Assembly: GCF_018294505.1 (NCBI RefSeq)
Contig: NC_057808.1
Location: 222,101,325-222,165,324 of the forward strand
Length of the DNA: 64,000 bases
DNA from: Triticum aestivum
Lineage: Eukaryota; Streptophyta; Magnoliopsida; Poales; Poaceae
Direction of reading: 5' to 3'
Part shown: piece by piece, positions 34,701 through 47,023 of the stretch
Position numbering within the stretch: position 1 is the stretch's first letter
Layout: every line of letters starts with the position of its first letter
The notes under the pieces: generated by a model
The model's input: the letters and a program-made list of their open reading frames with translations, nothing else
The model's database searches: none
Told to the model about the DNA's origin: nothing
Translations under genes and position numbers: made by a program

Positions 34701-34746
34701 TCTTTACACTCTCTCCAGTATATATATACACGCTGGAGCCTCACCA

Positions 34747-34924
34747 CTTGTAGTTGCTCTCTTCACACTCTCTCACCCTCTCTAGATCTAAACAAGACTT
34801 CGTTGGCCTCTCTCTCTCCCCTCACTGCTGGTCTGCTTGTAGTTGCTCTCTTCACACTCTCTCACCCTCTCCAGATCGAAACAAGACTTCATTGGCCTCT
34901 CTCTATCCCCTCACTGCTGGTCAA
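34747..34924. repeat. 89-bp tandem duplication
   Basis: The block starting CTTGTAGTTGCTCTC occurs at 34747 and 34836 with few differences. Confidence 0.85.
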
Positions 34925-35221
34925 AGAGCCGGCAAGATTCGTCCGCCGGCAAGGGAAGGAGGCTTAACGCTGTCGCCGTCGGCCAGGGAGGGAATCCACT
35001 ACCGGCGCAGCTGTTCACTTTCACCCAGCGGTGGCGCGGGAGGGCCTCCGACCCCTTATTCTTCATCTTCGTACATACTATGGGCCGAACGGCCTCCAGT
35101 CGCCCACCGAACCACACCCCAAGAACCTTAAGGTATAATTTACTTATTCCACATGCATTGCTCTAGCTGCATGTGGGCTTTTTCCGCTTCTGCACTCTAA
35201 TCTAGGTGTTGGATCAAACAA

Positions 35222-35486
35222 GAAAGTAGTGGGGAAAGTTGTATACCATGAATCTAGGATGTGGTTCAAAGAGGAAAGGAATGGGGAAAGTAGTGGGAAA
35301 GTTGTATAACATGAATCTAGGACGTGGTTCAAAAAAGAAAGGAAGGGGGAAAGTTGTGGGGAAAGTTGTATCGCATGAATCTAAGACGTGGTTCAAAGAG
35401 GAAAGGAATGGGGGAAAGTAGTGGGGAAAGTTGTATAGCATAAATCCAGGACATGGTTCAAAGAGGAAAGGAAGGGGGAAAGTACT
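35222..35486. repeat. Minisatellite of about 64 bp, four copies
   Basis: GTTGTAT anchors at 35238, 35301, 35365 and 35430 give periods of 63-65 bp. Each unit has GGGGAAAG and GTGGTTCAAAGAGGAAAGGA-type blocks. Confidence 0.85.
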
Positions 35487-35798
35487 AGTACAGACTGGCT
35501 ATCCAGCACCTACGTTGGTCGAAAATGGAAAACAATGACAAACGCAGTATGCACATCTGTAACGAACTGATATTTTGTTTTGGGGGACAAGGCTGTAGAG
35601 TTTGAGCAGGACTAGATTTGCTGCGCTCACATAGGGAAAGGTGTCTAAAGATAACAAAACTAGGACCAACACAAATATGCTCCTTGGTTGTTTGTTCTTT
35701 CTTGCAACAGACTGTGCATCACCCTAGTACATTGGTAGATGCACATGGTGCTGGTGCGTCCACTATCCCGTGCAACTCTTTAGCTGGTTTTAATCTAA

Positions 35799-36112
35799 GG
35801 CCCTGTTTGGTTAAAAACTCCCTAGTCCCTACCTGCTTGGTTCCAGGGACTAAACATGGACTAGAGGTTATTAAATGACATGCTAAAAGACCATGTTACC
35901 CCTAGCTAGGTAATGAACTAACAAAGACAAGGTGTGATGCATGGCAGGGGCAACTGTTGGAAAAAGTCCCAAAAAGATTCTCCCTCGGGGTCTTCTTTCT
36001 TTAGTCCAAAATGCCCACTTTTAGTCCCTAAAAGTCCCTCATGTTTGGTTTAGATAGGACTGACACGCGGTTTTTAGTCCCTCCACCAAAATGTCCCTGT
36101 AAACAATCACCC
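35799..36112. mobile_element. MITE with GGCCCTGTTTGG end, 314 bp
   Basis: The ends GGCCCTGTTTGGTT and AAACAATCACCC are weakly inverted. The flanks TCTAA at 35794-35798 and 36113-36117 are identical, or a 3-bp TAA if the ends are set differently. Internal AGTCCC blocks match the MITE at 31648. Confidence 0.6.
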
Positions 36113-36340
36113 TCTAATAATGCCGCTGGAAAATTGATGCAATGCCACAGTTAAAAGCAAATTACATGTTTAACGAATTTTATTGTTAATATAATCTCTC
36201 TGTTAATATTAATCAATGCCACCGTTTGAGAAATGCTACTGTCTTGCTTTCTTTCCCATTTAGATAAGGTAGATTCTTATTTTTGTTGGCTTCTGTGTCA
36301 TCCACTGTTATTGACCACTAGTTGTTTACTTTGCACCTCT

Positions 36341-37814
36341 GTGTAAACAGGGTTATCTACTTCACCTCGTTGCCATTGTGACCTTTTGTTGCACTGTGCA
36401 AAACACTTTTGTTTTAAGAGTGTTTTGTGCAGTTCAACCAAAATGTCACACCGACAACGTTGCTTGATTGCTTGATCTTAGTGGAACTGCACAAGAGGAG
36501 ATCTTACTTCCTATCTGTGTTGGCAAATTTGGTTCAGATCTTCTTCTTGTGAATTGTTTGAATTCCGCGTCATGAGAGGTCAGTACTAGCCTTCTTTCAC
36601 ATGATTCTGCAGTGTGCTTTCATATGTTGTGCTACTTGTACGGTAATGTTGCTTGATTTTAGTGAACTGCACAAATGGAGACAAGACTTCCAATCTGTAT
36701 GTGCACCGTAATATCCCATTGAGGTGAGATAATGATATTTCACAACTGTTGGCCTGTATTTTGCCACTTTCATCAAAAAATTATTGTCATTGTTTAGTGC
36801 TATACTTGTGCAACCTAATTGATATGCCAAATCTTACATTAAAGGCGAAGCTTGTCTGTTATTGAACCAAGTGATGAAGGGGAAGAACAAGCGGAAGAAA
36901 AACAAAAATCAACTCCCGGTGCTGTAATGAAGCACTGGAACTGTGATGACACAAGTAATGATATAGTTTTGCATGATAATTTATTGCTATGGCTGGAACG
37001 GCCAATTGTTTTGGCACTGATTTGATGCCACTCTTAATGTAATACGTAATTATCTCTACTTGTGCAAACAGGGATCTTCTTTGAAGATACCATATATTTT
37101 AGTGGAACAGCACAAGAAGATGTTGGAAACATTAAACTAATCGAGGAGTATATAATAAGCATGGCCACCACAGTAGATAGCAAAAGATGGTTCCGGAGAA
37201 GTGCTTCATCTGTGCTGTTTTCATCCATATGATTGAGCTTTGTCATCTCTATTGGTGTTGTGCTACTATTTAGATACTGTCATGAAAAAGTGGTATTGTC
37301 CTTGAGAAGTGCTTCATCTGTGCTGTTTTAAATATTTCCTTTCCTTTTTTTCGAGCAAACAGGGATGCTAGCATTTAGTTGTCCTCTTGTCTTTGCACAA
37401 CAGGATCATCCTCCTCTGAAGAAGAATATGGAGTACGTGAAGTGACCAGTTCCGATTACGCCAAGATGAAGAAGCCCTATCTATCTTCTCATCAGAAGGA
37501 GCAGTTGAAGGATGGTTACATTACTCCCCACAAGACCAAACTAACTTCAGCTCAAAAGGGCTGACAAATCTCCATTTTCTTGCTGTGATGCGCGGGTACA
37601 ATGTTGTTCTAGGATTCTTTCCGGTGAGTTCCATTTTTCTAAAAGTGTGCTCTACATGGACCATGTAGGTGCCTGTTTAAACTGTCAATTCATAGTAATG
37701 TTTGCTTTATACTAATCACTTTTTTTGTATTTGTGCAAACAGGGGTGCTCAGCTTGATTTCAATGGGAACTGCACAAAATGTTCATGAATACATCGAATC
37801 ATTCATTTCCACCA
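36341..37814 (+). pseudogene. Host gene or pseudogene region with repeated exon-like modules, split by element 3
   Basis: Four acceptor-like sites with the same wording, (G)YAAACAG followed by GG, lie at 36350, 37070, 37362 and 37742. Segments with a GTGGAACTGCACAA-like phrase (reading SGTAQE or MGTAQ) recur near 36480, 36660, 37100 and 37768 and again after element 3 near 62590. This suggests tandem duplication of an exon-intron unit. Element 3 inserted at 37814/37815. The frames between the sites contain stops, so a working gene is not demonstrated. I do not recognise the protein from these pieces alone. Confidence 0.45.
37404..37564 (+). pseudogene. Exon-like segment, possibly linker of a REM-type B3-domain protein
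   Basis: After an acceptor-like CACAACAG the frame is open to TGA 37562-37564. It begins with an acidic SSSSEEEYG run and ends KTKLTSAQKG. Grass REM-family B3 DNA-binding proteins have a similar linker with LTxAQK just before a B3 domain. Here the frame stops exactly where the domain should begin, so if the match is right the gene is truncated. The identification is from memory and weak. Confidence 0.35.
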
Positions 37815-38333
37815 TGTTGAGGATATAGACCTTAGAGTCACCCGCCAGGAGGGGCCGGGTTACTCGTATGGTCGTCGCCAGAAGCCCGAAGCCAAGTTTG
37901 AAGACGATGGGCCAGAGATGGGCTAAGACCCGGATATGGCTTAAAGCCCGTGGTTACAATCATTATTATGGAAGAACTTGTAGTGTAAGGCAAGTATAGT
38001 TGAGAGTCCGAGCCGGACACTCTTATGAGCCGGCCGGGACTCTAAGGGCTGCTGGGCGTCAGCCTCCCTATATAAAGGGACGACCCGGCAGCGGTTTAGG
38101 GACAAGAACAATCTCATCGAGAGCCGGGCATAGCAGTTTAGCTCCCTGGTGATCGTAACCCTAATCAATACCACCTCAAACTGGACGTAGGCTTTTACCT
38201 TCACCGTAAGGGGCCGAACCAGTATAAACCCTCGTGTTCCTTGTCCCACATTAACCCCTTCAAGCTTCCTAGTTGCGATGGCTCCACGACTAAGTCCTAG
38301 CTTGAGGACATCTGCCGTGATAATTCCACGACA
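37815..38333 (+). repeat. 5' LTR of element 3
   Basis: 519 bp, begins TGTTGAGGATATAGACC and ends TTCCACGACA. TATA box TATATAAA at 38069-38076. The gag ATG (38278) lies inside it. Confidence 0.93.
38069..38076 (+). promoter_or_regulatory. LTR TATA box of element 3
   Basis: TATATAAA followed by GGGACGACCCGG, conserved in the 3' LTR. Confidence 0.7.
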
Positions 38334-41300
38334 GTTGGCGCCCACCGTGGGGCCGCCGCACGGTGGATTTGAGTTCTTGAAGGGCAGCTTCGAAGGGCTC
38401 AAGGGATACGCTGTGGGCCGGATGACCAAGAGTCGTCGCGGCAAGCTCTACATCGACGATGCAAACTGGGGCCCCGACGCCGGCTCAATTGAGTACGGGT
38501 ACCGGGTCCCCTTCGGCGGAATTCATGTTTTCATTGGCAAGATTGGTGAGCCGGGCCCTGAGCCGGGTCTTTGCGCCGATCTCATCGAGACGGCTCAGCT
38601 TGCGCGACCCGCCCAGGCCCGGCCTGCCTTAAGGCACGCTTTTGTGGGGTGCATCCATGGAGGACTCTCCGATCAATCTGGATCTGGTGATGAGACGGCC
38701 GCCGGCTCTGACGGCGAGTCGGCCACCGATGAGTCAAACTCGTTGTACCAACTTCAAGATGGCAGGCTCACGGGTTGTTCCGATGGTGACAGTATTCCGG
38801 ACCTTTTTGAGCCGCCAAGTCAGGTTGGAGTTTTTATGGCTGGTGCACAGCCTGTTCAGAACCCCGCTGCTGGAGCGGGAAACCCGGTGCCTTCTCTGGC
38901 TCAGGTGCTAATGGATCTCACGGACAAGATGACGGCCCTGTTAACCGCCACGGTTGACCCGGCAGATCAAGCTCAGCATGATGCGGAGGTGGCACAGTTA
39001 AAATTGGATCTGATAAAGCTAAAGAGGATCTGGCAGCGGAAGGGATCAGGCTGGCTGCGGAGCGGGCGGCTCTCGATGCCCAGACTCAGCTGATTCAGGC
39101 GCAGTCCTTCCAACTCACGATGGATCAGAACGCGGCCAATGAGGTCATGAGAAGGAGGCATCAAAAGGCCCAGTCTCGACTCCCACCGGTTTACGATCCA
39201 CGCAACCTCTTCAACACGCCAGGTGCAGGGTCTAGTAACCCGCCAGGGGTCATAGCGCCCGGGTCAAGACCCCTTATTCAGCCACGAGTGATGGGGCCTC
39301 CCCAGGTGCCCCCTGCCCCGCCTCAGTATGTGCCAATACCCCCGGGTCATTATAATAACCCGCTGGAGAACATGGTCGCTGCGGCAGCACGGCTGGCGGC
39401 TCTCCCAGTTGACGGCGACTCTCCGACGGCTATTGAAACCCGCCGGGTCAGGGAACTCCTTCAGACAGCACTGGCGCAGCAAGAGGCATACTCCTACAGC
39501 CGGGACAGGATCCACTCGACCCCTCGTCCAGGCCAGAGCCCGAGTTACAGCCGGCACATGGTCTCAGCAACCGGCTCAAGTAACGTCCGACGCCATGACC
39601 CGCCCCCTGGCCATGGCCCGGCTTATAATGGAGCCTTTTACGCAGCAGACCAGGACAAAGCGCGCCAGGAGGCGGAGCAAGTGCCTCAATTGACGGCTTA
39701 CCAGACCCCCCCGGCTTATCCGACGACTTCCGTTGATGTGGGTATCCCTACCAGGACCGGGGGTGTCCCTTGTTTGGTGCCAGCTATCCGTAATGAACGT
39801 CTACCTAAGGACTTCAAGGGCCCTAGGAAGGTGCCTAACTACACAGCTGACTTACAACCCGCAGCCTGGATCGAGAGTTATGAGATGGCTATGGAGCTGC
39901 TGGAGGTCAGTGAGGCGGCCATGGCCAAGTATTTCACCATGATGTTAGATGGAACTGCCCGCACTTGGTTGAAAGGGCTACCACCGAATTCCATTGGGTC
40001 TTGGGCTGAGCTGAAAGCCCGGTTCATCCAAAACTTCAAAGATACCTGTAGGCAGTCTATGTCAATTGTGGATTTGACTAACTGTAAGCAGCAGGAGGGT
40101 GAGTCCACGACACATTGGGTTCGCCGGGTTAAGGAAATCATACATTCATCAGACAAAATGGATGCCGGCTCAGCAGTTTTAATGCTGGAGCAGAATTGTC
40201 GTTTTGTGCCCCTGAAGATGAAACTCGGGCGGCTTAAGCGCGACTGCACTGATATGGGTACACTAATGGCAGCTCTTGTCAAGTACGCCGATTCTGATGG
40301 TACCAAGGATCCCCCTTCAGATGATGAAAGGACAGGGAAGGGAAAGAAGAACGGCAACGGCAAGGGTCCTCAGTTTAACCCGGGGAACCAAGGAGGAGGC
40401 AAGCGCAAGGCAGATGGCAGCCTAGAGTTTGTGGCCAACGCCAGCGCGCAAGGCAATAACCAGCGACGCAAGGGGAGGCCCCCTCCCCGAGGCGGCGGGT
40501 CAGGACCCTCACTGGAGCAGCTGTTGAATGAGCCTTGTCCGAGGCACGGCTCTAGAGAGAAGCCAGCGACTCATCTATGGAAGGATTGTGCAATCATGAA
40601 GGCCTTTAAAAACTACAATGGCCCGGGCGGCGGCTCAGGCGGCTTTCATGGCCCGGGGGGCGGCTCAAATTCTGGTCCTCAGAACGGTCAAGGGGGCTTT
40701 AATCAACAGTCTGGCCAGGGTCATCAACAGCAGCAGGGGGTTATCAGACCAATCCAAAGCAGCTTAGCGGTGGACAGTATCATGTGTTTACCACTAGTTT
40801 GTGCAAGCGAGATCAGAAGCTTCACAAGAGGGCTGTGAATGCTGTTGAGCCGGCGGTCCCACGCTACCTGCGGTGGTCTGAGCAACCTATAGTATGGAGT
40901 AGGGAGGATCACCCTCCCCGGGTGGATAACCCGGGCCACTTGGCCTTAGTGGTGGCTCCTCAAGTGGGAGGATATAAGTTCACAAAGGTGCTCATGGATG
41001 GAGGCAGCAGCATCAACATCCTCTATTATGAGACTTTTCGCCGTATGGGGTTGGTTGATAAGAACCTCAGCCAGTCAAACACTATCTTCCATGGTGTGGT
41101 ACCTGGTAAGTCGGCTTATCCAGTCGGCAAGATCGAATTGGAAGTGGCTTTTGGTGATGAGAACAACTACAGGGTGGAGAAATTGACCTTTGAGGTGGTC
41201 AAGATAAGAAGTCCATACCGTGCTATATTTGGACGGCCGGCTTACGCCAAGTTCATGGCACGGCCATGTTATGTGTACTTACAGCTCAAGATGCCGGGTC

Positions 41301-41575
41301 ACAATGGGACCATTACGGTTCACGGCAGCCGGAAAGTGGCTCTGGAGTGTGAGGAAGGTGATGCGGCTTATGCAGAATCTGTTTGTGCTACAGAGGAGTT
41401 GAAGTTTTACAAGGACAATGTTGACCCAACAGATATGACCTTTCTGAAAAAGCCGACGACGGAGAATGAGCCGGCGATGAAATTTAAGTCAGCTGATGAT
41501 ACTAAACTTGTTGATTTTGTTCCAGGTGACTCATCTCAGCAGTTTAGCATCAGTGCAAATCTGGATCCAAAATAG
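38278..41575 (+). pseudogene. Element 3 gag-protease, two frameshifts
   Basis: The frame opens at ATG 38278 inside the LTR and runs through the primer-binding site (38336-38352). A 1-bp deletion near 39015-39020 relative to element 2 shifts it. The next frame, from about 39020 to 40838, has the gag domain (TARTWLKGLPPNSIGSWAEL) and the knuckle-like CPRHGS...HLWKDC. A G run near 40736 is one base shorter than in element 2, shifting again. The protease then follows with VLMDGGSSINILYYE to TAG 41573-41575. Unlike element 2 it has a sense codon where that copy has TGA 12104. The TAG at 41573 is at the same codon as in element 2. Confidence 0.87.
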
Positions 41576-43307
41576 GAAAGCGCGCTCATCGAGTTCATCC
41601 GTGAGAATAGGGACATCTTCGCGTGGAAACCTTCTGACATGCCAGGTGTACCTAGAGAACTCGCTGAGCATACTCTCAATGTTGATCCAAAATTTAAGCC
41701 GGTCAGACAGTTCCTTCGGCGGTTTAATGAAGAGAGGCGGAAAGCTATTGGTGAAGAAGTGGCCCGGCTCTTGGCGGCCGGGTTTATCGTTGAAGTTTTT
41801 CACCCAGAGTGGTTGGCTAACCCGGTGCTCGTACTCAAGAAGAACGGCACCTGGCGGATGTGTGTGGACTACACGGACTTGAACAAGGCGTGTCCGGCTG
41901 ATCCTTTTGCCCTCCCCCGTATTGATCAAATCATTGATGCTACGGCAGGTTGTGCACGTTTAAGTTTCTTGGATGCTTATTCCGGTTATCATCAGATTAA
42001 GATGGCAGTTAAGGACCAGGAGAAGACGGCGTTCATCACTCCCTTTGGAGCCTTCTGCTATGTGTCTATGCCCTTTGGACTCAAGTGTGCACAGGCGACT
42101 TACCAGCGTTGTGTACAGAACTGTCTTCATAAACAGATCGGACGCAATGTTCACGCTTACGTGGACGATATTGTGGTTAAATCCATCAAAGAGGAAACCC
42201 TGATAGATGATTTAAGGGAAACCTTTGATAATCTCCGGGTCTATAAGATGATGCTTAACCTGGCCAAGTGTGTCTTTGGTGTTCCTGCAGGCAAACTCTT
42301 GGGCTTCTTGGTTTCTGACAGAGGCATTGAGGCTAACCCGGAGAAAATCAAGGCCATCACCTCCCTGGCTAAAGCCGGCGTGTATAAATGACGTTCAGCG
42401 CTTGGCGGGTCGCATCGCTGCGTTAAGCCGGTTTATAAGCCGTTTGGGTGAGAAGGCCATGCCCTTATATCAGTTGATGAAGAAAACTGATAACTTTGTT
42501 TGGAATGATGCAGCTAATACCGCCTTTGAGGATTTGAAGAAGCAGCTGGCAGAGCCCCCAGTCCTTGCTGCTCCGATTGATAAGGAGCCCTTACTACTGT
42601 ATGTGGCGGCAAACGCACGAGCCGTCAGTGTGGCTATTGTGGTGGAGCGCAAGGAGGAGGGTAAGGAGCATCCGGTTCAGCGGCTGGTTTATTATGTCAG
42701 CGAAGTGCTCATTGAGTCCAAGCAGCGGTACCCGCATTGGCAGAAGCTGGTATATGGTGTGTTCATGGCAAGCCGGAAACTTAAGCATTATTTTCAGGGT
42801 CATCCCATCACTGTGGTCAGCTCTGCCCCCCTTGGCGATATCATTCAAAACAGAGAGGCCACAGGGAGAATTGCTAAGTGGGCTATAGAACTTGGTCCTC
42901 ATGGTCTCAAATATGTGCCACGCACTGCGGTTAAATCTCAGGCCTTGGTGGATTTCATCAATGATTGGACAGAGTCACAAGTGCCTGAACAGAAGCCAGA
43001 TAATACATATTGGACCATTCATTTCGATGGGTCCAGGCAGTTGGAGGGCTCGAGGGCTGGCGTTGTATTGGCGTCCCCTAAAGGTGAGAAGTTCCATTAT
43101 GTGCTACAGTTGATGTTTCCTTGCACTAACAACGCGGCTGAGTACGAGGCCTTGCTCCACGGTCTTCGGATGCTAAGGAGATGAGCTTGAGCCGGGTAAG
43201 GTGCTTTGGTGACTCAGACTTGGTGGCTCAACAAGTATCAGGCAAGTGGGATTCTAAAGATCCTCTCATGGCGGCTTATCGCCGCGAGGTTGATGCAATT
43301 GCTGGGC
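41576..43307 (+). pseudogene. Element 3 RT, first RNase H and start of aRNH, broken
   Basis: The frame continues directly after the TAG. RT motifs MCVDYTDLNKACP, FLDAYSGYHQIKM, MPFGLKCAQATYQ and AYVDDIVV are present without internal stops. An extra A near 42370 shifts the frame. RNase H follows (LYVAANARAVS, catalytic aspartate absent). The aRNH begins with HFDGS and AAEYEALLHGLRM. A missing G near 43169 shifts it again, and the LARD is inserted at 43307/43308 within the aRNH. Confidence 0.87.
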
Positions 43308-44746
43308 TGTGAGGCCCCCGATTTGACCATACACTAATCATGCACGCAAATGTGCACGATCAAGATCAGGGACTCACGGGAAGATATCACAACACAACTC
43401 TACAACATAAATAAGTCATACAAGCATCATAATACAAGCCAGGGGCCTCGAGGGCTCGAATACAATTGCTCGATCATAGACGAGTCAGCGGAAGCAACAA
43501 TATCTGAGTACAGACATAAGTTAAACAAGTTTGCCTTAAGAAGGCTAGCACAAAAGTAACAACGATCGAAAAGGCAAGGCCTCCTGCCTGGGACCTCCTA
43601 ACTACTCCTCGAAGCCGAACTCCATGTAGAATCATCCTCGGGATCTCTAGCTCCTGGACTCCAGCATCTGGTTGCGACAATACGGTATAGAAAAGGGGAA
43701 AAGAGGGAGAAAAGCAACCGTGAGTACTCATCCAAAGTACTCGCAAGCAAGGAGCTACACTACATATGCATGGGTATATGTGTAAAGGGCCATATCAGTG
43801 GACTGAACTGCAGAATGCCAGAATAAAAGGGGGATAGCTAGTCCTGTCGAAGACTACGCTTCTGGCCATCTCCATCTTGCAGCATGTAGAAGAGAGTAGA
43901 TTGAAGTCCTCCAAGTAGCATCGCATAGCATAATCCTACCCGGCGATCCCCTCCTCGTCGCCCTGTTAGAGAGCGATCACCGGGTTGTATCTGGCACTTG
44001 GAAGGGTGTATTTTATTCAGTATCCAGTTCTAGTTGTCATAAGGTCAAGGTACAACTCCGGGTCGTCCTTTTACCGAGGGACACGGCTATTCGAATAGAT
44101 AAACTTCCCTGCAGGGGTGCACCACATAACCCAACACGCTCGATCCCATTTGGCCGGACACACTTTTCTGGGTCATGCCCGGCCTCGTAAGATCAACACG
44201 TCGCAGCCCCACCTAGGCTCAACAGAGAGGTCAGCACGCCGGTCTAAACCTATGCGCGCAGGGGTCTGGGCCCATCGCCCTATGCACACCTGCACGTTGC
44301 GTACGCGGCCGGAAGCAGACCTAGCCCCTTAATACAAGCGCGAGCTTACGGTCCAATGCGGCGCGCGCCACTCAGTCGCTGACGTCAAAAGAGCTTCGGC
44401 TGATACCACGACGTCGGGATACCCATAACTACTCCCGTGTAGATGGTTAGTGCGTATAGACCAAATGGCCAGACTCAGATCAAATACCAAGATCTCGTTA
44501 AGCGTGTTAAGTATCCGCGAACGCCGACCAGGGCCAGGCCCACCTCTCTCCTAGGTGGTCTCAACCTGCCCTGTCGCTCTGCCACAAAGTAACAGTCGGG
44601 GGCCGTCAGGAACCCAGGCCCACCTCTACCGGGATGGAGCCACCTGTCCTTTCAGCCCCCTCATCAGAATCACTTGCGGGTACTCAACGAGCCGACCCGA
44701 CTTTAGTCACCACATGTGTTATGTATATAATGTATATAGTATATAC

Positions 44747-44774
44747 CCGTGATCACCTCCCGAAGTGATCACGG
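44747..44774 (-). repeat. Perfect 10-bp hairpin in the LARD LTR
   Basis: CCGTGATCAC and GTGATCACGG surround an 8-base loop. It lies next to a TATATA-rich block that would be immediately downstream on the element's strand. The second copy is at 52669-52696. Confidence 0.75.
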
Positions 44775-45699
44775 CCCAGTAGTATAGCATGGCAGACGGA
44801 CAAGAGTGTAGGGCCACTGATGGAACACTAGCATCCTATACTAAGCAGTAGGATAGCAGGTAAGGGTAACAATTGTAGTAACAAAGACAGGCTATGCATC
44901 AGGATAGGATTAACGGAAAGCAGTAACATGCTACACTACTCTAATGCAAGCAGTATAGAGAAGAATAGGCGATATCTGGTGATCAAGGGGGGGGCTTGCC
45001 TGGTTGCTCAGACAAGAAGGAGGGGTCGTCGGTGACGTAGTCGTACTCAGCGGCATCAGCGCCGGTCTCGGGGTCTACCGGAGAAGAAGAGGGGGAAGAA
45101 ACAGTAAATACGGAGCAAACAAAGCATCACAAAACATAACATGGCAATACGCGGTGCTAGGTATGCTCTAACGCGGTGGAAGGTGATACCGGCGAAGGGG
45201 GGAAACATCCGGGAAAGTATTCCCGATGTTTCGCGTTTTCGGACAGATGAACCGGAGGGGAAAAGTTGCGTGTTGGCTATGCTAGGGATGTGTGGCAGAC
45301 GAACGGGCTACGTATCCGGATTCGTCTCGTCGTTCTGAGCAACTTTCATGTAGAAAGTATTTTCATCTGAGCTACGGTTTATTTTATATGATTTTCTAAA
45401 GTTTTAAATCATTTTAGAATTTATTTAATTTATTTAATTCAACATTATCCAGAATAGTGCCTGCTGACGTCATCATGACGTCAGCAGTCAACAGGGCGTT
45501 GACTGGGTCAAACTAACGTGCGGGACCCACCTGTCATTGACTGAATAATTAATTAACTAACAGTTTAATTAGTTTAGTTATTAGATTAGTTTAATTAATC
45601 AAAATTTAATTAGGTTAATTAATTCTTTAATTAATTAATTTTTTTAATATATTATTATTATTTTTTAATTTTTTTTAATTCCTTTTCTTTTCTTTTTTT

Positions 45700-46545
45700 T
45701 GTTCTCAGGGGCGTGGGGCCCCCTAGTCAGTGGCTCAGGAGGAGCCATAGCGGGCACGGGCTCGGGTGCGGGCGTCACCCGAGCGGGCACTGGGCAGCGG
45801 GCGAGCGCCCGAACGGACGCGTGCCCGAGGGGGCGCAGGGGTGTGCGCTCGCGAGGCCGGCGAGGACGGCGAGCGCGGGGCCGGCGGCGACAGCGGAGCC
45901 ACGGGAAGCAGACCTTGGCCGTGAGCGCGTGCATGCATACGGGGACAGGGGAGAGAAGAGGAGGGGCGGAGGCTCACAGGGGGGGCCGTAGGGTTCGGGG
46001 CAATGGGGCGTGGGGAGGGCGACGGGGACGAGGACGACGAGTCGGCGACGAGGCGAGGCCGATTGGCTCCGGCGAGCACGCACATGCGCCGACAGGCGCC
46101 GGCCACGGCCGTGCGCGGCCAAGGAAGGCGCGCAGCGAGGACGGCGCCGGCGGCATGGGCGGCCAGCAACGGTGGGGGTGTGCGGAGGACGGCGCTGGCC
46201 GACGAGGAAGAGGCGGGGACGGCGAACGGTGTTGGCGTCCGGGAGCGGAGAAGAGGTCGAGGACGGGGAGCCGGGTTGAGGAGGTGGGCGCCGGCGACGA
46301 TGGGGCAGCGCCGGGCGGTGTCGGGGTTCGGCGACGAGGTTAGTGGTGGGCGGCGGGGCCGTGCCCGATCTGGATCGGGGGGCAAAGGGAGGAGACGAGG
46401 GGGAAAGGGGAATCGGGGGAGGAGTGGGGCGCGTGGGGGGTTAGGGTTCGGTCGCCCCAGGGGGTTGTAGGGGTTCGGCGGGCCGGGGGAGGGAGCTGGG
46501 CTGGCAGGGTGCGCGGCCAGTCGGGCCGTGGCCCAGTTGGGCCGG
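45700..46545. other. GC-rich island in the LARD LTR
   Basis: Strongly GC-rich sequence after an AT-rich block. Frames over 200 codons are open on both strands at once and translate to Arg/Gly/Ala or Pro/Ala/Ser strings, so they are composition effects rather than genes. The right LTR has the same island at about 53630-54475. Confidence 0.75.
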
Positions 46546-47023
46546 GGGGGTTCTCTTCTTTTATCTCTTTTTTTATTTGTTTTGTTTTCTTTTTCCTTTT
46601 ACATTTTCTGTTTACTTTCTAGCTTTATTTATTTTAACTTTTGTTTTATAAAATATAAATGCAACTCCTAGATTAATGTTATAACTTATTCTACTGCCCC
46701 AAAAAGTTTGACACCTAATTAAAATAGTTTGCATTATTATAATTTTTAAAAGGCATTTAATTAATTGACATAGCTGCTGTTTTAATTACTTTAGAGCCTT
46801 TAAACCTTTTATAAAAGTGTGGTTTCCCCACTAGTATTATCCATGATTTATCTGACACATTTTGGACATTTTAGTTTTAATGTTTGTAAACTTTTACCGC
46901 TTGATTCGATTTTGAATTTGAATTTGAATCGGTTTCGAACTAACGCGAGATTTAGTAACAGTAACCTGTTGACGTGGCATCGTTAACGTGGGATTACTGT
47001 AGCTTAACTATCCGGGCGTCACA

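Larger units (their letters stand above)
43308..47023 (-). repeat. LARD 3' LTR (left on the plus strand)
   Basis: 3,716 bp. The plus strand begins TGTGAGGCCCCCG, one change from TGTGACG in the other LTR, and ends GGGCGTCACA. It contains a TA-rich block and hairpin (about 44718-44774), a TTAATT-rich stretch (45540-45690) and a GC-rich island (about 45700-46545). Confidence 0.9.

Noticed and set aside
43350..43746. Small frames repeated exactly at 51271-51667
   Set aside because: They are the same LTR positions seen twice, and neither matches a known protein.
45699..46470. Overlapping frames of up to 216 codons on both strands in the LARD LTR (again at 53605-54600)
   Set aside because: They are open in several frames at once in very GC-rich DNA, translate to Arg/Gly/Pro/Ala strings and show no motif, so they are composition effects.
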